64,000 bases of DNA from Peribacillus simplex (GCF_900156045.1 NZ_FTMX01000004.1:124001-188000); one strand, 5' to 3'; shown: positions 28,311 through 37,243, counted from the stretch's first letter. Numbers and translations are program-made. The notes: generated by a model from the letters alone, not told the origin.

Positions 28311-28331
28311 GATTCACCTGACGTCAAAACG

Positions 28332-28358
28332 GAGCACTACTTAAGTAGTGCTCATTTC
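28332..28358 (+). terminator. 22-base palindrome before frlD
   Basis: GAGCACTACTT followed by its exact complement, then ATTTCTT. The U-tract is weak, so it may only partly terminate. CACCTGACGTCA at 28315-28326 precedes it, the same 12-mer found before the terminator at 15504. Confidence 0.5.
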
Positions 28359-28386
28359 TTAAGTTCAAAGAAAGCGGGGGAAAATG

Positions 28387-29169
28387 ATGAGAACGGTTTC
28401 AGTCGGAGATAACTGTATGGATGTCTATCAAAAGAGCGGGGAGGTCTATCCTGGCGGTAATTCTTTAAATGTGGCTGTCTATTTAAAAGGGTTAGGTGCT
28501 GAATCTGCTTATATTGGCTGGGTGGGTTCCGATCAATATAGTGAAAAAATGGTTCAAGCGATTCTGGGAAAAGGCGTTGATATAACTCATCTTTCGAGGA
28601 AAGAAGGAAAAACAGCGGTTACTTTTGTTGAAATGGTAGGAAATGACCGGAGGTTTGGAGAATACGACGAAGGTGTCATGGAACATTTCTGTTTAACGAC
28701 GGAAGAACTCCAATACATTCAAACATTTCAGCTCATACATTCAGGGATTTGGGGACATGCGGATAAGTTCTATTCCTTTTTTAAAGAAAAAGGAATGCTC
28801 ACGTCTTTTGATTTCTCAGATCAGCTTGATCACGATTTAGTGAAGACTTTGCCGCAGTTTGTTGATTATCCTTTTTTTTCTTATACGAAGGATGATGCCT
28901 TTATCCGCCAATTTCTAAAGGATGTAAAAAATCAAGGATCTAAAATTGCGGTCGCCACTTTAGGTGAAAATGGTTCACTTGCCTATGACGGTATTCAATT
29001 TTATCAATGCGGTGTCGTTGAAGCGAAAGTGTTGGACACTATGGGGGCAGGGGATTCCTTCATTTCTGGATTCATTTATGGAATATTGAATGGCAAATCT
29101 ATCGGCAATTGCTTGGAATTGGGTACAGAGTCTGCTGCGAAAACAATTAGATATTTCGGTGCGTGGTGA
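28387..29169 (+). CDS. frlD: fructoselysine 6-kinase
   Basis: A 260-residue PfkB/ribokinase-family kinase that phosphorylates fructoselysine on O6 before FrlB acts. It aligns with E. coli FrlD throughout: VGDNCMDVY, PGGNSLNVAVY, IHSGIWGHA, FDFSD, VATLGENGSLA, DTMGAGDSF (catalytic Asp223) and the C-terminal AAKTIRYFGAW. ATG 28387 has better spacing from the GGGGG ribosome binding site than the ATG three bases earlier. There is no strong promoter just upstream, so it probably depends on read-through from frlB across the repeat. Confidence 0.94.
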   Translation: MRTVSVGDNCMDVYQKSGEVYPGGNSLNVAVYLKGLGAESAYIGWVGSDQYSEKMVQAILGKGVDITHLSRKEGKTAVTFVEMVGNDRRFGEYDEGVMEHFCLTTEELQYIQTFQLIHSGIWGHADKFYSFFKEKGMLTSFDFSDQLDHDLVKTLPQFVDYPFFSYTKDDAFIRQFLKDVKNQGSKIAVATLGENGSLAYDGIQFYQCGVVEAKVLDTMGAGDSFISGFIYGILNGKSIGNCLELGTESAAKTIRYFGAW

Positions 29170-29236
29170 CTGGGACTGGAAATAATGTATAATAGATAGT
29201 AAATAATAAATTTTGACGGATAAGGATGAATCTAAT

Positions 29237-29965
29237 ATGAATTTAAATCCTTCAACCCCTCAGCCATTATATATGCAAATAAGGCAAATGTTGAAGAATG
29301 ATATTCAGAACGGTAAATATAAACCAGATGAACAGATCCCAACCGAAGCGGAGCTTTGTGAAACTTATAGCGTTAGTCGCATTACCATACGAAAAGCAAT
29401 AGAGGAATTGGTGAAGGAAGGAACACTGACACGTATTCCGCGCAGAGGTACCTTTGTTGCATCTAATAAGTTCCATAATGAATTGTTATCCATAAGTGGA
29501 TTCTCGGAGTTTAGTCATCAGCTTGGGATGATACCTAATTCCCGGATTTTAAGAAGTGAGGTCATACCAGCGCCAAAAGATGTTGCAGGTCATCTCCTCA
29601 TTGAAGAAGGTAGCCCCGTTCTCGAACTTGAGAGACTCATGTATGTGAATGATCGTCCGCTTTTCTACGATACCGCTCATTATTCGTTAATTCGTTTTCC
29701 GGATTTAGAAAAGAAGATTGCAAGGGATGAATCAACTTATAAAATCCTTATGGAAGATTACCATACAGAAATAGTCAGTAACGATAAAATTATAGACGTG
29801 ATTGGTGCTACAAAAAACTATGCTAAATTTTTAGAATGTGATATTGGCGCCAATTTATTTAGAATATTAAAGACCGCCTTCGATGCAAACGACCGGCCTG
29901 TGCATCTTTCAACGTTCATGTGCGAAACCAACAAGGTCAATCTGACTGTTCATCGGGCAAAATAG
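29237..29965 (+). CDS. frlR: GntR/HutC-type regulator of the frl locus
   Basis: A 242-residue regulator. It has an N-terminal winged helix (about 8-75, IPTEAELCETYSVSRITIRK) and a C-terminal UTRA ligand domain (about 95-235). E. coli and B. subtilis FrlR are of the same family and size and respond to an Amadori product or its phosphate. ATG 29237 follows AAGGA; the frame opens at a TTG eight codons earlier. The likely targets are the two identical boxes overlapping the frlC and frlB promoters. Confidence 0.9.
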   Translation: MNLNPSTPQPLYMQIRQMLKNDIQNGKYKPDEQIPTEAELCETYSVSRITIRKAIEELVKEGTLTRIPRRGTFVASNKFHNELLSISGFSEFSHQLGMIPNSRILRSEVIPAPKDVAGHLLIEEGSPVLELERLMYVNDRPLFYDTAHYSLIRFPDLEKKIARDESTYKILMEDYHTEIVSNDKIIDVIGATKNYAKFLECDIGANLFRILKTAFDANDRPVHLSTFMCETNKVNLTVHRAK

Positions 29966-29997
29966 GTCATGCCAGTTTATTGGCATGACCTATTTTG
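29958..29997. terminator. bidirectional terminator after frlR
   Basis: A 17-bp perfect stem, CAAAATAGGTCATGCCA with its complement, and loop GTTTAT. Its outer A/T stretches serve frlR on the plus strand and the small gene at 30011 on the minus strand. It overlaps the last codons of frlR. Confidence 0.85.
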
Positions 29998-30010
29998 GTG
30001 TATTACTCCT

Positions 30011-30175
30011 TCAACTCTCATCTTCCAATCTTTCTTCTTTGATCATTGCATATAAAATATCCTTACAATTAAAACATAAGATTTTTTTGTTATCTAACAG
30101 AATACCGTTCAGAAATCCAGCAGTACAATATACTTTACGTGCACAGCGAACACAATTGCCAACTAGTTCGTCCAT
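30011..30175 (-). CDS. 54-residue cysteine-rich (zinc-ribbon-like) protein
   Basis: A small gene on the minus strand: ATG at 30175 after AAGGGGATG, ending TGA at 30013. The product has CVRC (8-11), a lone Cys17 and CFNC (34-37), the CXXC...CXXC arrangement of a treble-clef or zinc-ribbon fold. The rest is charged (MIKEERLEDES tail). It lies between a bidirectional terminator and the DinB gene 43 bp upstream on the same strand, so it may be cotranscribed with DinB. Function unknown; metal binding is inferred. Confidence 0.65.
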   Translation of the reverse strand: MDELVGNCVRCARKVYCTAGFLNGILLDNKKILCFNCKDILYAMIKEERLEDES

Positions 30176-30217
30176 CGATACATCCCCTTATTCAGGAATC
30201 GGATATTGTTTGGTTTT

Positions 30218-30727
30218 CTATTTTGAATAAAGGTAAAGGCCAAAATCTTGCATAACGGAAGTGTGCCCCATTTGCCGCAACATGGTAGCAATATTGCCAC
30301 GATGATATGATCCGTGAGTGACAACGTGTAAAACCGATTCGGAAATGGAAGTTTCAAGCAACCCAGCATATGGGTTATCCACGACAATTACCTTATCCGT
30401 ATCCTCCTCTGTACTCAGTATTTCTTTGTTTCTGTCGTATAAAGCTACAAATATTTTTTTCATTTCCTCAATACTTTTCTTTTCAACCTCTTCTCTTAAT
30501 TGATTGGAACATGCCATTGCTTCATCCATACTTTTACCCGAGATAATGTCAAACCACGCATAATCTGTGAGATAAATGTGAGACAACACTTTTGAAACCG
30601 ACGAAAAACCACTCTGAATTTCCTTATGGTAAATGTGCTGTGGAAGATCATTTAACCGATCGATGATGACTCCGTTTGCCCATGAGTGATAGTTATACAT
30701 TTCTAATACTGGCTCGGGATGATTCAT
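30218..30727 (-). CDS. DinB family protein
   Basis: A 169-residue four-helix DinB/YfiT-like protein. Likely metal-binding His residues are at LSHIYLTDYAWF and LHVVTHGSYHRGNIATMLRQMG, the C-terminal family motif. Bacillus members are metal-dependent thiol (bacillithiol) transferases or damage-induced proteins of unknown role. I chose ATG 30727 (GGGGG 8 nt upstream); the frame continues upstream without a better site. It is followed by the 54-residue cysteine-rich gene. Confidence 0.82.
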   Translation of the reverse strand: MNHPEPVLEMYNYHSWANGVIIDRLNDLPQHIYHKEIQSGFSSVSKVLSHIYLTDYAWFDIISGKSMDEAMACSNQLREEVEKKSIEEMKKIFVALYDRNKEILSTEEDTDKVIVVDNPYAGLLETSISESVLHVVTHGSYHRGNIATMLRQMGHTSVMQDFGLYLYSK

Positions 30728-31028
30728 TAAAAAAACCCCCATATACACTAGTTTTTTCGTATTCAACAATTTATGCAGTAAAAACAAAAAAATACACGAA
30801 TGTATAATTATTAATATACTGTTCTCTTATATATATAACAATTCCCCCTAACCGTTCGTACGCTCATCGCGAATTTCCAATGTATAAAAAAGAGGTTTTG
30901 AGATAATACGGACTACTTATCACTCTGATTAGAAAAATGAATAGTTAGTGGAGGTCACCTTAGAGTATAATTTCTTGCAGGAAAACAGCTCCTTATATCG
31001 AACTGATAGTAAAGGAGATGGTATTTTT

Positions 31029-31235
31029 ATGAATCTGAGGATCAAATATAGGCTTTATATCCATGTAGACGGAAAACTTATTCCAGAACAGTATGACCGA
31101 TACGAGATACTAAATGTCAGGGAAGGTATAGATCCAAATGATACTAAGGATTACCAAGAGCTCATTAGTAAATTGAGTAAGTCGATTAATCGACCACTAA
31201 GTGAATTTGAAATAAAAAACTATGAAACAATGTAA
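31029..31235 (+). CDS. small conserved-looking protein of unknown function
   Basis: A 68-residue soluble protein starting at ATG 31029, with AAGGAGATGG 7-8 nt upstream. It is rich in charged and aromatic residues (IKYRLYIHVDGKLIPEQYDRYEIL...). No signal peptide, membrane segment or known motif. A longer frame from 30948 lacks a proper start. It stands alone between the DinB gene and a long gap. I do not recognise the family. Confidence 0.55.
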   Translation: MNLRIKYRLYIHVDGKLIPEQYDRYEILNVREGIDPNDTKDYQELISKLSKSINRPLSEFEIKNYETM

Positions 31236-31948
31236 GTGCAGTTACGTATTCTAAAATTTTCTTCTTCATTAGAATGAAAATCAAAATATAAAAGTGAAAA
31301 TATTTAAAGAGAACTAGTTTCAGTCTCATTTTTCTTCTTTACTAGTTTAAAATGTTGTAGGTATCTGAGTGAGCACCGCCTGATGTATCTCTAAAAATAA
31401 CGGCGGTGGTATAGACTTGCTCCGGTAGAGGCCAAGGAGACACACATGATTGAAGTGCATGATATATAACGCCAATTAAGCGCGCCATTTTCTTGGAGCG
31501 CTTAATTGGCGTTTACTCATTTAAATCAGATATCCGTCGAAAATATTGTTTACGGCTTATTTATTGAGAAATTGTTTCTGATTTTTTGAATAGTCGTTGA
31601 AGCGCTTCATCCGAATGGGCTGGCATTTATATTTGTGAACAAAAAACCTCCTTATTAACCTTGACTTTGTAATATTTATTTCATATTATATTTTATAATG
31701 AAATGTTTATTTTAATAATTAGGGAATTCACTTTGGGTACAACCGGGGGTGAATGAGAAGCTTGGAATGATGGTTGGTGGAAGCAATTTCAAAGTGTATA
31801 CCTTATCTTCTTTTATCTTCTTATGGTCGGGCTGGACCTGGTTGCTTAATCAATTGAGTATCTGGGTTTGGTCTGAAAAATATCCACATTTAATAGAAGT
31901 TTGATTAAATTGTAAAAAATATCTTCTATTATTTATCAATCCTTTCGC
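31236..31948. other. 710-bp gap with hairpin, palindrome and promoter
   Basis: No gene. At 31469-31513 a 16-bp perfect hairpin (AACGCCAATTAAGCGC and complement, 14-base loop) is terminator-like. At 31598-31609 lies TGAAGCGCTTCA, a perfect 12-base palindrome resembling LacI/CcpA-family operators but two bases short of a cre site. At 31661-31689 TTGACT-N17-TATTAT is a good promoter pointing at the aminotransferase 290 bp away. Confidence 0.5.
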
Positions 31949-31981
31949 ATGAAAGAAATCTATATAAAGGGGAAATTAATT

Positions 31982-33355
31982 ATGATACTACACGAGAAGA
32001 ATTCATTGTCAGAAAAAACGAAAAAATCAGCTGATTTATTTGAAAAAGCTTGTGACGTGATTCCGGGCGGTGTCACAGCACATATTAAATACTTTCCGCC
32101 ACATCCATTAATGATGGAAAAAGGAAAAGGCAGTAAGTTATATGATGTAGATGGCAATGAATATATCGATTATTTATTATGTTATGGAGCTCTTATATCA
32201 GGTCATGGTCATCAACAAGTATTTGATGCTGTGACAAAACAAATGTTAGAGTCTGGAACTACCATATTCGGTACGCCTCACAAGATGGAAACAACAATGG
32301 CTGAAAAATTAGTAGGGTTATATCCTGGGATTGAAATGGTTCGTTATACGAATTCGGGCTTAGAAGCTACACTTCTTGCAATTCGTACGGCGGTGGCTTA
32401 TACCGGAAAACCGAAATTGGCAAAGTTTGAAGGACATTATCATGGGGGATATGATCAAGTATTAGTGAGTGTTAACCCTGATATGGATCAGGCAGGTAAC
32501 GCAACAGCTCCTAAAGCGGTAGGGGAATCAAGAGGAATACCAGATTACTATATTGAAAATACCGTCATTCTTCCATTCAATGATTTAGAATCTACCGAGA
32601 AGATCTTACGTTCACATGCACATGAATTAGCAGGTGTTATTTTAGAGCCAATTCAAGGAGGGTTCATACCTGCTGAACAAGAATTCATGGAAGGACTTCG
32701 TAGAATAACAGAAGAACTTAATATTGTGCTTATTTTCGATGAAGTAAAAACAGGTTTCAGGATATCAATTGGGGGAGCTCAAAAAGTATATGGCATTAAA
32801 CCGGATATCACTACCTTAGGAAAAGTTCTGGGCGGCGGATTCCCAGTAGGGGCCATTGGAGGTAAAAAAGAAATAATGATGATTACCTCTGCTAGAGGCG
32901 GACGAGATATTTTAACAGCTGGAGCAGATAATGCAGATAAACAAAATCCGTTATATCATAGTGGAACATACAATGGTCATCCAACCATATTGGCTGCCGG
33001 TTTAGCAACTATTGACTTATTGGAACAAGAAGGAACAATGGAAGATTTGTTTGCTAAGACGCAATCTTTACGTAAGGAACTTGAGAATGTGTATAAAAAA
33101 CATGGCTTAAACATGCAAACGGTCGGTATGGGCAGTATCTTTAACATTATCTTAGCCGAAGGCCCGATTAAAAATTATCGTGATATGAGCAGGGCAAATA
33201 CGAAGTTAAGAAAAGAGATTGACTATGAGTTATTAAAATTAGGTATTTATACAAAGCCGCTAAATCGTTATTCGATGTCTGTTGTACACACGGAGGAAGA
33301 TATTCTTCGAACTGTGGAAGCGCATGACGAAGCCATTGGGCGGATCCTGAAATAA
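31982..33355 (+). CDS. glutamate-1-semialdehyde aminomutase-like class III aminotransferase
   Basis: A 457-residue PLP enzyme of the GSA aminotransferase branch. Landmarks are NEYIDYLLCYGALISGHGH, the RYTNSGLEATLLAIR phosphate loop, EGHYHGGYD, Asp253 in LIFDEVKTGFR and PLP lysine Lys281 in TLGKVLGGGFPVGAIGG. It is not hemL: it stands away from other heme genes and precedes an RpiR regulator and a GabP-like permease, so it is probably catabolic (an aminotransferase or amino acid racemase/epimerase of this fold). ATG 31982 follows AAAGGGGAA. Confidence 0.85.
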   Translation: MILHEKNSLSEKTKKSADLFEKACDVIPGGVTAHIKYFPPHPLMMEKGKGSKLYDVDGNEYIDYLLCYGALISGHGHQQVFDAVTKQMLESGTTIFGTPHKMETTMAEKLVGLYPGIEMVRYTNSGLEATLLAIRTAVAYTGKPKLAKFEGHYHGGYDQVLVSVNPDMDQAGNATAPKAVGESRGIPDYYIENTVILPFNDLESTEKILRSHAHELAGVILEPIQGGFIPAEQEFMEGLRRITEELNIVLIFDEVKTGFRISIGGAQKVYGIKPDITTLGKVLGGGFPVGAIGGKKEIMMITSARGGRDILTAGADNADKQNPLYHSGTYNGHPTILAAGLATIDLLEQEGTMEDLFAKTQSLRKELENVYKKHGLNMQTVGMGSIFNIILAEGPIKNYRDMSRANTKLRKEIDYELLKLGIYTKPLNRYSMSVVHTEEDILRTVEAHDEAIGRILK

Positions 33356-33387
33356 TTCAGCTTAACTGAGTGTCAGATGAGAAAGCA

Positions 33388-33429
33388 AAAGGCCCGATCA
33401 AAGCGATTTTAATTGATCTGGCCTTTTTT
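33388..33429 (+). terminator. terminator after the GSA-like aminotransferase
   Basis: AAAGGCCCGATCAA pairs with TTGATCTGGCCTTT (one mismatch), with an 11-base loop and a TTTTTT tail, 32 bp after the stop codon. Confidence 0.85.
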
Positions 33430-33562
33430 AATTCCACCATGGCACTTGCAATTAACTTGACAAAAAAGGATGAAAAAACCTATTGTTAAATTATAATCCT
33501 TCACAAAAAGGAAATAGATACTCCTACAATACATAAATATAATTAAAGGGGCGCTCTTTTTA

Positions 33563-34423
33563 ATGTCAAACGTCTATCAAAACATCGCTGGACAAATAGG
33601 GGAAATGAGCAAGTCCCACGTGAAAATAGCTACATATATTTTAGAGAATCAAACGACCGTTCCTTTCTTTACAGTTGGGAAATTAGCAAAAATGGCAGGC
33701 GTCAGTGATGCCACTGTTGTACGGTTTGCAACCTCCCTTGGCTATACAGGCTATCCAGAGATGCAGCAGTATATGCAGAATTCCGTTAAGCAGCAGCTGA
33801 CAACGACAGAACGATTGAAGATGTCCCAAAAAGTATACAATAAAGAGTCTTCAGGGGTATACGAAGTTTTCCAGGATGACATCGCAAACATAAAATCCAC
33901 TATGGAGAAATTGGATGAAGATGCATTCCATGAAGCAGTGAAATGCTTATTACAAGCGAGACGAGTATATGTTATCGCAAACCGCAGTGCCACTTCCCTA
34001 GGCGTGTTTTTGGAATATTATCTTCAAATTGTTTTAAATAATGTGGAACTTCTGCAGTCATTGGAGAATTCATCGGAAAAGTTATATAATTTAGGTGAAA
34101 AAGATGTAGTGATTGGCGTCAGTTTTGCACGATATACGAAAAGCACAATTCAAATGTTTTCGTTTGCAAAGGAAAAAAATGCGACAACAATTGCCATTAC
34201 TGATAATTTACTCTCACCGCTTATTCCTCATGCGGACATTCCGTTGACAGCATCCAGTCAGATGCCCAGCTTCATTGACTCTTTCGTTGCACCATTAAGC
34301 TTGATTAATGCTTTGATCATGTTTGTCGGAAAAGAGAAGCAGGAAGATATACACGATCGATTAGAAGTTTTGGAAGACATCTGGAGTCATTTTGATGTTT
34401 TTCAAAGAAAGAAAATGCAATAG
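33563..34423 (+). CDS. MurR/RpiR family transcriptional regulator
   Basis: A 286-residue regulator: an N-terminal HTH_6 domain (about 1-77, VGKLAKMAGVSDATVVRFATSLGYTGYPEMQ) and a C-terminal SIS domain (about 115-260) with VIANRSATSLG and VVIGVSFARYTKSTIQMF. RpiR proteins usually sense phosphosugars, but here the neighbours are an aminotransferase and a GabP-like permease. AAAGGGG precedes the ATG. It converges on the permease gene through a shared terminator. Confidence 0.88.
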   Translation: MSNVYQNIAGQIGEMSKSHVKIATYILENQTTVPFFTVGKLAKMAGVSDATVVRFATSLGYTGYPEMQQYMQNSVKQQLTTTERLKMSQKVYNKESSGVYEVFQDDIANIKSTMEKLDEDAFHEAVKCLLQARRVYVIANRSATSLGVFLEYYLQIVLNNVELLQSLENSSEKLYNLGEKDVVIGVSFARYTKSTIQMFSFAKEKNATTIAITDNLLSPLIPHADIPLTASSQMPSFIDSFVAPLSLINALIMFVGKEKQEDIHDRLEVLEDIWSHFDVFQRKKMQ

Positions 34424-34425
34424 AA

Positions 34426-34466
34426 AAAAAGCCTTACTCTTCCAATGTGGAAGAGTAAGGCTTTTT
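34426..34466. terminator. bidirectional terminator, RpiR/GabP-like convergent pair
   Basis: A 19-bp perfect stem, AAAAAGCCTTACTCTTCCA and its complement with a 3-base loop (ATG), with A and T tracts at its ends. Confidence 0.9.
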
Positions 34467-34497
34467 AATTTATCACATAATGATATTCCGCCATAGC

Positions 34498-35901
34498 TTA
34501 TTTCAATGGAGGCAAATTACTGGATAGTTTACTTTTCTCCTCTGCGCTACTGATTTTCTTTTTTCCGAAAAAATGAGTCAACACAATGATTACCCCGGTT
34601 AGTAATAGTGTTGAATATAGTTGGCTTCTTGTAGAATCGATAAAAGCCATGGAAATTAAAATGATGGAAATCCCCAGGATCGTCGCATATGTCAAATATG
34701 GGAACAACCACATCTTCACTTTCAGAGCATCAGGATTCTCTTTTTCCAATCTATTTCTCATCCTTAACTGAGAAATGGAAATAACCAAATAAACTAGCAA
34801 GATAATCGCTCCTGAAGAGTTAACCAGAAAGAGAAAAACCAATTCAGGCGAAACATAACTCATCACCACAGCAATATAAGAAAATATGGTAGCTGCAAAA
34901 ACAGCTCTGGCAGGTACGCCATTTTTATTCAACTTACTAAAATATTGTGGGGCATCCCCTTTTTTTGCTAAAGAGAAAAGCATTCGGGATGTTGTATATA
35001 ATCCAGCATTTAGACATGATAAAACAGCAGTTAGTACGATGAAATTCATGAGGTGAGCTGCAAAAGGAATTCCTAGGTTTTCTAAAACGGCAACAAATGG
35101 ACTTTGTAATACATTAGCAGAATTCCAAGGAAGTAATGTCACAACTACGGCTATTGAGCCTACATAAAAGATCAAGACACGCCAAATTGTACTATTAATG
35201 GCTTTAGAGACGGACTTAACAGGATCCTTTGATTCAGCTGCTGCAATGGTCGCTACTTCTGTACCGGCAAAAGAGAAAAATACAGTGATGACTCCAACGA
35301 AGACGGAACTTACACCATTAGGGAAAAATCCCCCGTTTTGCACAAGGTTAGATATTCCAACCGTCGATTCTCCAGAAAATCCGAATATATAAGATACCCC
35401 TAAAATTAAAAAGGCGATGATGCTCGCTACTTTAATCATGGCAAACCAATATTCAAATTCTCCAAAGGATTTCACTGAATAGATATTTGTTAAAGTCAAA
35501 GCGATTGTCAAGGCCAAAGCAAGAAACCATAAAGGAATACCTGGGTACCACATATTGATGATGGCTGCACCTGCAATGGCTTCAATGGCAATAACGACAA
35601 CCCATTGAAACCAATAAAGCCACCCAACCGTAGTACCTGCCCAAGGGCCAATTGCGTCCCGGGCATATTCTGAAAATGAACCACTTGATGGATTGGAAGT
35701 GGCCATTTCACCGAGGCTCTTCATAATCAAGAACACTAATACACCGGCAATTACATAAGAGACCAAGATGCCAGGCCCGACCTTATGTATGGCAGCTCCA
35801 CTACCTACAAAAAGACCTGCACCAATGACGCCTCCGATTGCAATCATTGACATGTGACGAGAACTGAGTGATTGTTCTAAATCATTCTGTTGTTTTTTCA
35901 T
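34498..35901 (-). CDS. GabP-like amino acid permease
   Basis: A 467-residue APC transporter with 12 membrane segments. It resembles B. subtilis GabP over most of its length (RHMSMIAIGGVIGAGLFVGSG, EYARDAIGPWAG, TNIYSVKSFGEFEYWFA, FIVLTAVLSCLNAGLYTTSRML, KVKMWLFPYLTYATI). It therefore probably imports GABA or a related omega-amino acid or proline-like solute. It starts at the ATG complementary to 35899-35901, after AGGGAGG. It faces the RpiR regulator and the class III aminotransferase, with which it may form a small uptake-and-transamination regulon. Confidence 0.88.
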   Translation of the reverse strand: MKKQQNDLEQSLSSRHMSMIAIGGVIGAGLFVGSGAAIHKVGPGILVSYVIAGVLVFLIMKSLGEMATSNPSSGSFSEYARDAIGPWAGTTVGWLYWFQWVVVIAIEAIAGAAIINMWYPGIPLWFLALALTIALTLTNIYSVKSFGEFEYWFAMIKVASIIAFLILGVSYIFGFSGESTVGISNLVQNGGFFPNGVSSVFVGVITVFFSFAGTEVATIAAAESKDPVKSVSKAINSTIWRVLIFYVGSIAVVVTLLPWNSANVLQSPFVAVLENLGIPFAAHLMNFIVLTAVLSCLNAGLYTTSRMLFSLAKKGDAPQYFSKLNKNGVPARAVFAATIFSYIAVVMSYVSPELVFLFLVNSSGAIILLVYLVISISQLRMRNRLEKENPDALKVKMWLFPYLTYATILGISIILISMAFIDSTRSQLYSTLLLTGVIIVLTHFFGKKKISSAEEKSKLSSNLPPLK

Positions 35902-36124
35902 GTAAGACCTCCCTGAAAAATGTTGTGTAAAAGCTTACAATTACCCTAACCGAAACTGGATTGATTATAGTTTACACAATTTTTAGATTTTTTGAAATAA
36001 AAAATTCAAATTTATATACAAAAAGAAATAATCATTGCTTAATTGAATGAAATAAAATATTATTAAATTAAACACAGATTTCTAAAAAATCTGATAATTT
36101 TCGTTTGCAGAAAAGGATGTGCTT

Positions 36125-36928
36125 TTGTTGATTAAGGTTGCTGCAGTTCAATTACAAGCTATCCCTGGTGAAAGGGATAAAAATATTAAAAATTGTATAG
36201 AAATGGTTGAAGAGTCGGCTAAACAGGGAGCTGAATTAATCGTATTACCTGAACTTTGGGTGAGTGGCTACTATTTATCGAAGGAGCAATTCGAATCGTT
36301 GCAAGAGGTTCCGGCTGGAGAAACCGTTACATTATTTCAAAAGCTCGCTAAAGAGTTAAAAGTAATACTCATCGTCCCTTTTGTTGAGGGAGAAAATGGA
36401 AACCTTTACATATCCTTAGCTGTAATCGAGTCAACAGGGGAAGTCATTGCCACTTATCGAAAATCATTTTTATGGGGAAGAGAGAAGGATATATTTACTC
36501 CTGGTGAGAAAGTCTATAATGCAATAGAAACATCGAAAGGGAAAATAGGTGTTCTTATTTGTGCAGATATTGAATTTCCTGAACCAAGCCGGATTCTAGC
36601 TCTTCAAGGTGCAGAACTTATTATTGTTCCTTCAGTGTGGAGTTACGGAGCTGAAACAAGATGGGATATTCAACTTCCGGCACGTGCACTCGATAATACG
36701 GTTTATATTCTTGGAGTAAACACGGTTAATGAGGGAAGTTGCGGAAAGAGTAAACTTGTTGCTCCGAACGGTGAGGTCCTATGTGAAGCTTCAAGAACAG
36801 AGCAGAGTATTCTAATTCATGATGTGGATTTTTCAATTATATCCGAGGTGCGAAATGAAGTTCCTTATCTGGAGGATTTAGACAAGAAATTGTGGCCGAA
36901 TGAGTCGTTATTTGCATTGGAAAAATAG
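36125..36928 (+). CDS. nitrilase-superfamily carbon-nitrogen hydrolase
   Basis: A 267-residue amidase of the nitrilase superfamily with the triad Glu43 (LPELWVSG), Lys113 (YRKSFLWG) and Cys146 (GVLICADIEFPE). These enzymes hydrolyse amides, omega-amido acids or carbamoyl compounds. The start is uncertain: AAAAGGA is followed by TTG at 36125 (7 nt) and TTG at 36128 (10 nt), and the frame opens at GTG 36119. Its neighbours are the GabP-like permease (divergent) and the hydantoinase cluster, where an N-carbamoyl-amino-acid amidase would fit (inference). Confidence 0.87.
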   Translation: MLIKVAAVQLQAIPGERDKNIKNCIEMVEESAKQGAELIVLPELWVSGYYLSKEQFESLQEVPAGETVTLFQKLAKELKVILIVPFVEGENGNLYISLAVIESTGEVIATYRKSFLWGREKDIFTPGEKVYNAIETSKGKIGVLICADIEFPEPSRILALQGAELIIVPSVWSYGAETRWDIQLPARALDNTVYILGVNTVNEGSCGKSKLVAPNGEVLCEASRTEQSILIHDVDFSIISEVRNEVPYLEDLDKKLWPNESLFALEK

Positions 36929-36992
36929 ATTTTTTCAAAATTCATTAAACGAATCACGTGGGTCTATAACTAAAATCTTATAAAAGTTTATT

Positions 36993-37032
36993 AAAATCCA
37001 TTTTTCATTATTAAATGATTAATGGATTTTTT
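36993..37032 (+). terminator. terminator after the nitrilase-family gene
   Basis: AAAATCCATT pairs with AATGGATTTT around an 18-base loop, itself partly self-complementary, followed by TTGTTTT. Confidence 0.7.
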
Positions 37033-37185
37033 GTTTTATTAGGAATTATAAGCAAAATAATTTTTGAACCATGAATCGGGTTTTTCGAATTATCATGCCC
37101 CTTCTAAAGGTCAATGTATTGATCCCTGTAAAACTACATTTATCACAATAATAATTATAAACCGGGGAAAAATTTCAGAAAATTA

Positions 37186-37214
37186 TTGTTTTTCTGAAAT
37201 ATACACTTTATAAT
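37186..37214 (+). promoter_or_regulatory. TetR-gene promoter, TTGTTT-N17-TATAAT
   Basis: A -35 TTGTTT, 17 bp, and a perfect -10 TATAAT 30 nt before the TTG start codon, placing the operator at the transcription start. Confidence 0.65.
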
Positions 37215-37216
37215 TT

Positions 37217-37234
37217 ACCTAACAAACGTTAGGT
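37217..37234 (+). promoter_or_regulatory. palindromic operator for the TetR-type regulator
   Basis: ACCTAAC, 4-base spacer AAAC, GTTAGGT: perfect 7-base arms directly downstream of the -10 box and overlapping the ribosome binding site. This is a classic position for TetR autorepression. Confidence 0.7.
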
Positions 37235-37243
37235 GGGGATGAA

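Noticed and set aside
31598-31609. TGAAGCGCTTCA as a CcpA cre site
   Set aside because: The palindrome is 12 bases, two short of the 14-base cre core, and it is nearly 400 bp from the next gene; kept only as a note in the gap entry.
31982-33355. hemL (glutamate-1-semialdehyde 2,1-aminomutase) for the class III enzyme
   Set aside because: The family matches, but no heme genes are near and the neighbours are catabolic; the specific assignment is not supported.
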